Assembly (NCBI RefSeq): GCF_000521215.1
Contig: NZ_KI928919.1
Location: forward strand, 699,700 to 743,504
Source of the DNA: Labrenzia sp. DG1229
GTDB lineage: Bacteria; Pseudomonadota; Alphaproteobacteria; Rhizobiales; Stappiaceae
Reading direction: 5' to 3'
DNA length: 43,805 nt
Below are positions 18,218 through 24,432 of the stretch, piece after piece. The position numbers were made by a program, and so were the translations under genes. The notes beneath the pieces are model-generated. The model made no database searches and was not told the origin of the DNA. It saw only the letters and a list, made by a program, of their open reading frames with translations. Position 1 is the first letter of the stretch, and every line of letters begins with the position of its first letter.

Positions 18218-19213
18218 TCAGTATGGGCACACTCCGTCACTGATGACATCATGAACCTTGATGGTTCCGTCTGATATTTCGGCAACTGCCGCATCGGCCG
18301 CAGCTTTCATTTCATCAGAAATCAGTGGTTTGTTGCTTTCGTCCAGAACCCAGTCCATACCACCTTCCGCGAGGCCAAGGACTTGAATACCCGGCGAAAA
18401 CGAGCCCTCCCGGGCAGATTTGAAGCTGTCAAACACGGCGTTGTCGACGCGTTTGCGGATCGACGTCAGAACCTTGCCCTTGTGCAGTCCATTCTGGTTG
18501 CTATCCGTCCCGATGCCCAGCACGCCCGCATCCGCGGCAGCCTGCAACACGCCAAGTCCGGTGCCACCCGCTGCCTGAAGCACCACATCGGCACCGCGTT
18601 TGATCTGGGCAGTTGCCAATTCGCCTCCACGAACCGGATTGGCAAACGCGGCGGGCGTGTCGCCGGTCATGTTGAACAGCACCTTGATGTCTGGGTCGGC
18701 AGACAAGGCACCCTGTTTGTAGCCGCAGAGAAATCTCTGAATGATCGGGATGTCCATGCCCCCGACAAAACCGACAGTGCCCGACTCCGAAGCCATCGCG
18801 GCGAGCAGGCCGCCGATATAGGCACCTTCGTGCTCCTTGAAGACATAGGAACGCACGTTAGGCTGATCGACCACCATGTCGACGATCGCAAAGTCGGAAT
18901 TTGGAAAAGCCTCCGCCGCCTGCTTCAGGGCGTTGGCCTGGTTGAAGCCTATCGCGATGACAGGTGCGTTGCCCCTGCTTGCAAAATTGCGCAACGCCTG
19001 CAGACTTTGGGCGTCGCGTTCCAGTTCGAATTCCCTGACATTCTCGCCAGTCTCTTCCATGTACCGTTTCACGCCGGCAAAAGCGCTCTCGTTGAATGAG
19101 CCGTCGAACTTGCCACCAACGGAGTAGACGATGGCCGGGTCGGCGCAGGCAGCCGTGGCAGAGAGCGCGGCAACGAATATCGCTGCGCAGGCGCTTGAGC
19201 TGAGACGGAACAT
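18218..19213 (-). CDS. BMP-family nucleoside-binding lipoprotein-like protein, copy 1
   Basis: The 331-residue periplasmic binding protein is of the BMP/PnrA (basic membrane protein) family. It has an N-terminal signal peptide ending near ATAACADP, then AIVYSVGGKFDGSFNESAF, the ligand-loop landmarks VGFVGGMDIPII and LGIGTDSNQNGLH, and a C-terminal DGVCPY. ATG 19213 is preferred over an in-frame TTG four codons upstream. It lies 64 bp before the ATPase gene and next to a close paralogue. PnrA-type proteins bind purine and pyrimidine nucleosides, which fits the operon. A Cys near the signal cleavage site leaves lipoprotein processing possible but there is no clear lipobox. Confidence 0.9.
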   Translation of the reverse strand: MFRLSSSACAAIFVAALSATAACADPAIVYSVGGKFDGSFNESAFAGVKRYMEETGENVREFELERDAQSLQALRNFASRGNAPVIAIGFNQANALKQAAEAFPNSDFAIVDMVVDQPNVRSYVFKEHEGAYIGGLLAAMASESGTVGFVGGMDIPIIQRFLCGYKQGALSADPDIKVLFNMTGDTPAAFANPVRGGELATAQIKRGADVVLQAAGGTGLGVLQAAADAGVLGIGTDSNQNGLHKGKVLTSIRKRVDNAVFDSFKSAREGSFSPGIQVLGLAEGGMDWVLDESNKPLISDEMKAAADAAVAEISDGTIKVHDVISDGVCPY

Positions 19214-19249
19214 CCGGTCCCCCAACTGGCTAGAACATATTATGGGAAA

Positions 19250-19271
19250 CCTCCGCGCCCTTGCGCGGAGG
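19250..19271 (-). other. Strong intercistronic hairpin between the two BMP genes
   Basis: A perfect nine-base-pair GC-rich stem, CCTCCGCGC / GCGCGGAGG with a four-base loop, lies in the 79-bp gap. On the minus strand it is followed by only three T. This is the usual place for a 3' stabiliser or partial terminator that raises binding-protein mRNA above that of the transporter. Confidence 0.55.
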
Positions 19272-19292
19272 CTGCAGTGGTCTGGCCGTCAC

Positions 19293-20294
19293 TTAGCCCG
19301 GGCAGGATTCATCGGCCATGTAGTCATGGACAACAACTTCGCCGGAGATGATTTTCTGGGTGGCTTCTTCGACGGCCGCCTTCATCTCGTCGTTAACGAG
19401 TTCCGCGTTGTTGGCGTCGAGTGCCCAGTCAACGCCACCTTCCTGCAGGCCGAGAACCTCGAAGCCGGAAGACCAGTTATCGTTTTTGGCATCTTCAAAC
19501 GCCTGGAAAACGGCGATGTCGACACGCTTCAGCATGGATGTCAGCACGGATCCCGGGTGCAGGCCGTTCTGATTGCTGTCGACGCCGATGCCGAGTTTGC
19601 CTGCGTCGGCAGCAGCCTGGAGAACACCAATGCCGGTGCCGCCTGCCGCATGGTAGACAACATCCGCGCCACGATCGAACTGCGACTTGGCCAACTCTCC
19701 GCCCTTGACCGGATCGTTCCAGGCCGCGCCGGTGGTACCGGTCATGTTTTCAAACACTTCCGCATCCGACTGCACGGCCATTACGCCCTGCTTGTAGCCG
19801 CAGGCGAACTTGCGGATCAATGGAATGTCCATCCCGCCGACAAAACCAACCTTCCCGGTTTCGGACGCCATCGCGGCAAGCATGCCGACGATGTAGGACC
19901 CTTCATGTTCCTTGAACAGGATCGAGCGGACGTTCGGCAGATCGACGACCATGTCCACAATTGCGAACTGGGTATCGGGAAATTCCTTTGCAACCTTCTC
20001 AACCGCATTGGCCTGCGAGAAACCGATGGCCACGATCGGGTTCATGCCGCGCTTGGCGAAGTTGCGCAAAGCCTGTTCACGCTGAGCGTCGTTCTGAATT
20101 TCGAAGTCACGGAATTCAACGCCGTAGTCGGCCTTGAACTTCTCGGCTCCGGTGAAAGCTGCCTGGTTGAAAGACTCGTCATTCCGTCCGCCAAGATCGT
20201 ATAGCACGGCAGGCTTGATATCGGCTGCTTGTGCACTCGCGATGGAAAAGGCCAGTCCGGCAAGCGCCGTGCCGATGGTTAGAAACTTTTTCAC
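19293..20294 (-). CDS. BMP-family nucleoside-binding protein, copy 2
   Basis: The 333-residue secreted binding protein starts at GTG 20294, with GGAGG eight bases upstream and a classic signal peptide (KKFLTIGTALAGLAF then ASAQAAD). The upstream in-frame ATG would place six odd residues before the signal and overlap the Shine-Dalgarno. The mature part, VLYDLGGRNDESFNQAAF, VGFVGGMDIPLI, LGIGVDSNQNGLHPG and a C-terminal DESCPG, mirrors copy 1 along its whole length, so the pair arose by tandem duplication. It is the first structural gene after the regulator, 70 bp away. The two copies may split purine and pyrimidine nucleosides. Confidence 0.9.
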   Translation of the reverse strand: MKKFLTIGTALAGLAFSIASAQAADIKPAVLYDLGGRNDESFNQAAFTGAEKFKADYGVEFRDFEIQNDAQREQALRNFAKRGMNPIVAIGFSQANAVEKVAKEFPDTQFAIVDMVVDLPNVRSILFKEHEGSYIVGMLAAMASETGKVGFVGGMDIPLIRKFACGYKQGVMAVQSDAEVFENMTGTTGAAWNDPVKGGELAKSQFDRGADVVYHAAGGTGIGVLQAAADAGKLGIGVDSNQNGLHPGSVLTSMLKRVDIAVFQAFEDAKNDNWSSGFEVLGLQEGGVDWALDANNAELVNDEMKAAVEEATQKIISGEVVVHDYMADESCPG

Positions 20295-20364
20295 GTATAT
20301 GTCCTCCGACATGCGGGGGCCCGTCTTATCTGACCGGCCCGTTTCCCCTCGTGACCCAGCCGCT

Positions 20365-21348
20365 TCATGCAGACTGTGCCAGTTGCAATCCGACCCGCGA
20401 ACTCAGAGCCCTCGCGAGGGTCTCGTCTGCCACCAGATCGGTAATGACACCGGTACGTAGTGCAGCAAGCGTGGCATCCACCTTGCTCTCGCCACCCACC
20501 AGCGCAATCACACGGCGCCCGCGCACTTCGTCAAAGTGCAGACCGACGGCGCAATCGCCGAGCGGATCGGGAGCCAGTTCTCCTTCAATCGTCAAAAAGC
20601 GGCCCATCAAATCACAGACCGCCCCGCAAGACATCAATTCTTCCTGTTCCTGCTTTGAAATCATGCCGCGCTGAACCAGGTGCCCCTCATTCTCAACCGA
20701 GCCGATGCCAATGAGAAACGCATCGGACTGGCGGGCGCGTGCCATCAGGTCCTGCACGCTCCGCTGCGTCAGGAACATCGCCTTCTCGTCCAGGTTCTCC
20801 GCAAAATAGGGAACAGGAAGGTAATACCCGATGCCGCCGGTTCTCTCCTGCATCTTCTGAACGATGTCGTATGGATTGGCAGCGAGAGTGCGGGTGAGCG
20901 ATCCACAGATCGACATGATTTCGAGATCGGACCGCGCCGTCTTCGGCAGCGATTCAACCGCCGCCGTCAATGTCCGCCCCATGCCGACACCCAACCGTGT
21001 GACGTGTGCACCCGTTAGCAGGCCAGTGAGAAACTGCGACGCTGAAACCGCAATCGCACGCAGGACAGCTTCATCATCTCCACCGCCGAGATCGGGTGCT
21101 ATGATGCAGTTGGTCAGGCTGAAATAGTGTGAAAGTTCCTTTTCCAGCTGCAGACATTCCATTGGCCTGCCGTCAACCTGGAATTTCACGTAACCTGCCT
21201 TCTGGGCGTGGGCAATGAGACGATGCACCTTGGCCGGAGACACACCCAATTGGGATGCGATCTCACCCTGCGTGCGGCCACCCACGAACGACAGCCAGGC
21301 TGCCCGGATGGCCATGTAAGATGTCCAGTCGTCTTCGCGCGTCTGCAT
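20365..21348 (-). CDS. SorC/DeoR-type sugar-binding transcriptional regulator
   Basis: The 327-residue protein has an N-terminal helix-turn-helix (about residues 24-50, GRTQGEIASQLGVSPAKVHR) and a long C-terminal SorC sugar-phosphate effector domain, with LGVGMGRTLTAAVESLP and a late GDCAVGLHFDE segment. SorC-family DeoR of Bacillus senses deoxyribose 5-phosphate, and this gene is first in an operon that makes and consumes that compound, so it probably controls the operon and itself. The effector is inferred from context only. ATG 21348 has a weak, distant GAAGG. It is read from the promoter at 21494-21522. Confidence 0.88.
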   Translation of the reverse strand: MQTREDDWTSYMAIRAAWLSFVGGRTQGEIASQLGVSPAKVHRLIAHAQKAGYVKFQVDGRPMECLQLEKELSHYFSLTNCIIAPDLGGGDDEAVLRAIAVSASQFLTGLLTGAHVTRLGVGMGRTLTAAVESLPKTARSDLEIMSICGSLTRTLAANPYDIVQKMQERTGGIGYYLPVPYFAENLDEKAMFLTQRSVQDLMARARQSDAFLIGIGSVENEGHLVQRGMISKQEQEELMSCGAVCDLMGRFLTIEGELAPDPLGDCAVGLHFDEVRGRRVIALVGGESKVDATLAALRTGVITDLVADETLARALSSRVGLQLAQSA

Positions 21349-21373
21349 ACTGCGTCAGCACCTTCCCCTCTGG

Positions 21374-21386
21374 TTGGCACAGCCAA
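21374..21386. promoter_or_regulatory. Inverted repeat in regulator leader
   Basis: TTGGC-ACA-GCCAA lies 26-38 bp before the regulator start codon, within the predicted leader. It could be an autoregulatory operator. Short and unproven. Confidence 0.25.
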
Positions 21387-21437
21387 GGCGGGCTCCGACC
21401 AACGACACACCGCTCCTTGGTGGAGCTTTTCATTGTC

Positions 21438-21459
21438 GCGCATGCTTCGCAACATGCGC
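21438..21459. promoter_or_regulatory. Candidate operator of the nucleoside regulator
   Basis: GCGCATG and CATGCGC flank an eight-base centre, about 30-50 bp downstream of the predicted operon start site. A seven-base perfect dyad here would suit a roadblock operator for the SorC-type regulator, or an mRNA hairpin. Confidence 0.4.
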
Positions 21460-21493
21460 TGAAAAATTCTTCATCCAGTGAGAATTTCTTCAG

Positions 21494-21522
21494 ATCATGC
21501 CCAGCAAGGACGTATCCGTCAA
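21494..21522 (-). promoter_or_regulatory. Sigma70-type promoter of the nucleoside operon
   Basis: Read on the minus strand: TTGACG (21522-21517), a 17-base spacer and CATGAT (21499-21494). The -35 matches five of six and the -10 four of six consensus bases. Predicted start is near 21487, giving a leader of about 140 bases before the regulator gene. Confidence 0.55.
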
Positions 21523-21546
21523 CCCAAAAAACATCCGAATTTTGGG
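21523..21546. promoter_or_regulatory. Inverted repeat abutting the operon -35
   Basis: CCCAAAA and TTTTGGG with a ten-base centre sit immediately upstream of the predicted -35 box. This is a plausible activator or regulator site for the nucleoside operon; no family consensus is recognised. Confidence 0.4.
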
Positions 21547-21598
21547 CAGTTTGCTGCATTTCGAGGCAGGCCTGGTCCACTTTGGCAATCTGGCGACA

Positions 21599-21613
21599 CG
21601 GCAAATTTTGCCG
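21599..21613. promoter_or_regulatory. Palindrome, candidate upstream activator site
   Basis: CGGCAAA-T-TTTGCCG is a perfect seven-base dyad around one central base. It lies about 137 bp upstream of the -24 element at 21743, the distance expected for a sigma54 enhancer-binding protein. It could also serve the divergent operon. Confidence 0.45.
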
Positions 21614-21740
21614 GTTGATGTCAGAATCGTGACCCAAACAGGCAATAATTACCTAGCAATCCGGCAGATATTTCCTATCTGTGGAACATACGCACTCCGT
21701 GCACATTTGATTTTGCCAGATAAATTGAACTCCGGTACCC

Positions 21741-21757
21741 TTGGCACGTAGTTTGCA
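21741..21757 (+). promoter_or_regulatory. rpoN-dependent: Sigma54 (-24/-12) promoter for the VWA gene
   Basis: TTGGCACGTAGTTTGCA matches the sigma54 consensus (YTGGCACG-N4-TTGCW) at essentially every position, with the obligatory GG and GC exactly ten bases apart. Transcription should start near 21768, leaving a leader of about 130 bases to the ATG at 21898. Confidence 0.7.
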
Positions 21758-21868
21758 AAGTAAAATCTCAGACTATTTCATGGCATTTCTGATGCCTGCG
21801 TAGAAATCACAAGGATCAAAAAGACGAGTAACAGAACAATAAAATAAAAATTGGGGAGACGTGGCACC

Positions 21869-21884
21869 TCAGCCGAAAGGCTGA
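21869..21884 (+). other. GAAA-tetraloop hairpin beside a ribosome binding site
   Basis: TCAGCC-GAAA-GGCTGA forms a perfect six-base-pair stem capped by a GNRA tetraloop, ending two bases before the AAGGAG of the VWA gene. It may tune translation or mRNA decay. Confidence 0.5.
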
Positions 21885-21897
21885 AAAGGAGAAAACC

Positions 21898-22749
21898 ATG
21901 CGTCTCGACATAACGAAAGACTGTGCACTTGCAGTAGCAACGATACTGTCCCTTTTAGGTGCGGCCTTTGTGAGTACCGCCCCCACGCAAGCCCGGGACT
22001 ACCGGCCGGCACTGGCTGCCGCCGCGCAATACACCTACGATCCGGCCAACGAAGTGGACGTCGAACTCGTCCTGGCTGTCGACATCTCACAATCCATGGA
22101 TACTGAAGAGCAGGAAATTCAGCGCGCCGGTTACGTTTCGGCGCTGACTTCGAGGGAATTTCTCGACGCAATCCAGGTTGGCCCGATCGGCCGTGTCGCC
22201 GTCACCTACATGGAATGGGGCGGTGTCGACGAACATTTCATCGTCGCCAATTGGACAATCGTTCAGGACGCCGCGTCTGCGTCCCATTTCGCTTCCAAAA
22301 TCGCCGAAGCTCCGCTGCGCCAGGTGCAGCGCACATCGATTGCATCCGCCCTGCAGAAATCGGTCGAACTGGTTGAGAACAACAAGTACATGGGTCTGCG
22401 GCGCGTGATCGACATATCCGGCGACGGGCCGAACAACCAGGGAGGCTCGGTAACGGAAATGCGAGACCGGATGATTGCCTCGGGCGTGACCATAAACGGG
22501 CTGCCCCTGATGATGAAGTCGAACAAGAACACCTGGCAGGCGATGCTCAATCTTGATCACTATTACGAGGATTGCGTGATCGGCGGCCCGGGTTCATTCG
22601 CGATTCCCGTTCGCTCCAAGGAGGCATTTGCAGATGCTATCCGCATGAAACTCGTCCTGGAAATCGCCGGACTGCACCTGAATGAGCCCGATCCCTATTT
22701 CCAGCGCGTTTCGGCCCGTGAACCCGTGCGATGCAACCTCTTTGACTGA
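21898..22749 (+). CDS. Secreted VWA-like protein, DUF1194
   Basis: The 283-residue protein has an N-terminal signal peptide (about residues 1-32, cleaved after PTQA) and one von Willebrand A-like domain of the DUF1194 family. The metal-ion adhesion motif DxSxS is intact as D62-I-S-Q-S66 in VELVLAVDISQSMD, and the later ISGDGPNNQGG supplies the third metal loop. The C-terminal YYEDCVIGGPGSF and SKEAFADAIRMKLVLEIA are family hallmarks. Its cellular role is unknown; metal-dependent protein binding in the periplasm is expected. AAGGAG seven bases before the ATG fixes the start. It stands alone between a sigma54-type promoter and a terminator, so it is a one-gene unit. Confidence 0.88.
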   Translation: MRLDITKDCALAVATILSLLGAAFVSTAPTQARDYRPALAAAAQYTYDPANEVDVELVLAVDISQSMDTEEQEIQRAGYVSALTSREFLDAIQVGPIGRVAVTYMEWGGVDEHFIVANWTIVQDAASASHFASKIAEAPLRQVQRTSIASALQKSVELVENNKYMGLRRVIDISGDGPNNQGGSVTEMRDRMIASGVTINGLPLMMKSNKNTWQAMLNLDHYYEDCVIGGPGSFAIPVRSKEAFADAIRMKLVLEIAGLHLNEPDPYFQRVSAREPVRCNLFD

Positions 22750-22776
22750 CCGGGCCGCGTTTCTTCCTTTCATTGA

Positions 22777-22806
22777 CCGTGTTCCGGGCTGGAACTACGG
22801 TTTTTT
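22777..22806 (+). terminator. Rho-independent terminator after the VWA gene
   Basis: Stem CCGT-GTTCC / GGAAC-(T)-ACGG with a five-base loop and one bulged T, directly followed by TTTTTT. It closes the VWA transcript. Confidence 0.75.
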
Positions 22807-22953
22807 GTTTCGTTTCTGGCAGCCGGCGACGACACCGTCCGGCTGAACCGGTTCGGCGATTTCACATCGTTCTTTTGCACATCGCCCTTTGCGCTGACGT
22901 GTCTTTGCGGCTAATACCAACCCGCCGTCTGTCATATCGCAATGAGGATCTGC

Positions 22954-23385
22954 ATGTCCGAAGTACCCACGCTCGCGCTTATCGCCCATGACGCCAAGAA
23001 AGACGTTATGGTTGAGTTCGCCAGGAGCCATCGGGACAAACTGGCAGCATACGATCTGGTCGGAACCGGAACCACGGGAGGGCGCGTCCTGGATGCCTGC
23101 CCGGAACTCTCCCTCACCCGCCTCAAGAGCGGGCCGCTGGGCGGCGACCAGCAGATCGGCGCCTTGATCGCGGAAGGAAAGCTGCAGGGGCTGATCTTTT
23201 TCGCTGATCCCATGTCCCCCCTGCCGCACGACGTTGATGTGAAGGCCTTGATGCGCCTTGCAATCGTTTACGATATCCCGATGGCGCTGAACGTATCCAC
23301 CGCGGAAATACTCCTGCGGTCCGCGCGATTGAAAGGGCTCGGTACAACGTCAGATACGCCCGAGGTTGGTTCGACTGCATCATGA
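22954..23385 (+). CDS. mgsA: Methylglyoxal synthase
   Basis: The 143-residue enzyme converts dihydroxyacetone phosphate to methylglyoxal and phosphate, a glycolytic bypass under phosphate limitation or sugar overload. Family motifs are [14 protein letters not shown], the phosphate loop [23 protein letters not shown] with the catalytic Asp, and [21 protein letters not shown] 22954 has GAGG six bases upstream; an ATG four codons earlier overlaps that site. Its 3' end overlaps glk by four bases (ATGA), so glucokinase is translationally coupled to it. Confidence 0.93.
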   Translation: MSEVPTLALIAHDAKKDVMVEFARSHRDKLAAYDLVGTGTTGGRVLDACPELSLTRLKSGPLGGDQQIGALIAEGKLQGLIFFADPMSPLPHDVDVKALMRLAIVYDIPMALNVSTAEILLRSARLKGLGTTSDTPEVGSTAS

Positions 23386-24422
23386 GTTTTTCCGATCATT
23401 CCAAATCATTTGCCTATCCGGTTCTGGTCGCCGATATCGGCGGAACCAACGCGCGCTTTGCGCTGGTCGACAATGCCAACGCACCGACCCGCATGTGTGG
23501 CAAGACCGCGACGGCTGGGCATTCCGATATCTCGTCCGCCGTCCGCCAGGTTGTCCTGCCCGAAACTGAAATCAAACCCAGAACAGCGATCATCGCAGTT
23601 GCCGGCCCGGTTACGGGCGATGCCATACCGCTCACCAACGCCGCCTGGGTTATCGAACCTTTGAAGATGATCGCCGACCTCGGGCTGGATGAGGTCATTG
23701 TCCTGAATGATTTCGAAGCGCAAGCGCTCGCATTGCCAGGCTACAGCGGCACGGATGTCGAACAGATAGGAAAGGGCGCCATTCGCAAAGACAGCGCGAA
23801 ATTCGTGCTGGGGCCAGGAACCGGTCTTGGGGCAGCCGCCATGATCTTTGCGTCCGATACCTGGGTTCCGGTGCCGGGCGAAGGCGGTCATGTGGAACTT
23901 GGACCCGTGACCCGGGAAGACATGGATATCTGGCCGCATATCGAGCAGGTCGGCGGACGCATTGGCGCTGAACAACTCCTCAGTGGAACAGGACTGCCCC
24001 GCCTGGCGCGGGCAGTCGCAGTCTGGATGAACGCCGAGCGCCGGTTCGACACACCGGCGAGCATCACCCAGGCTGCGGACGATAATGACCCGATCGCCGT
24101 CAAGACACTGGAAGTGTTTGCACAATGCCTCGGTCGCGTGGCGGGCGACTTCGCATTGACCGTTCTTGCCCGGGGCGGGGTTTATCTTACAGGTGGCATA
24201 ACGCCGAGGATCACACGTTTCCTGACCGATGACGGTTTCCGGGCCGCCTTCGAGGCGAAAGCACCCCATGAGACCCTCATGGCCAAGATCCCGACTTTCA
24301 TCGTCCGACATCCAGATCCGGCCCTGGAAGGTCTTGCCTCCTTCGCCCGCGCGCCGGACACCTTTGCGGTTGACATGCACGGGCGCCAGTGGACGGCCGG
24401 CCGCGTCGCCGCGACGGGCTGA
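23382..24422 (+). CDS. glk: Glucokinase
   Basis: The 346-residue enzyme phosphorylates glucose with ATP. The N-terminal ATP loop [15 protein letters not shown] (GGTN at 20-23), ILNDFEA-like [23 protein letters not shown], and [10 protein letters not shown] with the conserved Glu and His place it in the bacterial Glk (not ROK) family. It is slightly longer than the E. coli enzyme. It sits between mgsA and hrpB, overlapping the former by four bases and ending ten bases before the latter. The pairing with mgsA suggests coordinated control of glycolytic entry and overflow. Confidence 0.95.
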   Translation: MSFSDHSKSFAYPVLVADIGGTNARFALVDNANAPTRMCGKTATAGHSDISSAVRQVVLPETEIKPRTAIIAVAGPVTGDAIPLTNAAWVIEPLKMIADLGLDEVIVLNDFEAQALALPGYSGTDVEQIGKGAIRKDSAKFVLGPGTGLGAAAMIFASDTWVPVPGEGGHVELGPVTREDMDIWPHIEQVGGRIGAEQLLSGTGLPRLARAVAVWMNAERRFDTPASITQAADDNDPIAVKTLEVFAQCLGRVAGDFALTVLARGGVYLTGGITPRITRFLTDDGFRAAFEAKAPHETLMAKIPTFIVRHPDPALEGLASFARAPDTFAVDMHGRQWTAGRVAATG

Positions 24423-24432
24423 ACCTGCCGTC

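Larger units (their letters stand above)
21349..21897. other. Gene-free divergent control region
   Basis: This 549-bp stretch has no credible gene. It holds a sigma70-like promoter facing left for the nucleoside operon, a sigma54-like promoter facing right for the VWA gene, and several inverted repeats: TTGGC-ACA-GCCAA (21374-21386), GCGCATG/CATGCGC (21438-21459), CCCAAAA/TTTTGGG (21523-21546) and CGGCAAA-T-TTTGCCG (21599-21613). It is visibly more AT-rich than the coding DNA around it. Confidence 0.7.

Noticed and set aside
18154..18294. 47-residue extension of the ABC ATPase
   Set aside because: Homology starts at the Met at 18153; the extension covers the intergenic hairpin and the end of the binding-protein gene.
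19131..20204. 357-codon plus-strand frame opposite the BMP genes
   Set aside because: It spans two minus-strand genes and the hairpin between them; composition is that of antisense frames.
21372..21390. Second GG-N10-GC spacing near the regulator gene suggesting another sigma54 site
   Set aside because: The -12 half reads AGGC instead of TTGC and the sequence is better explained as the dyad TTGGC-ACA-GCCAA.
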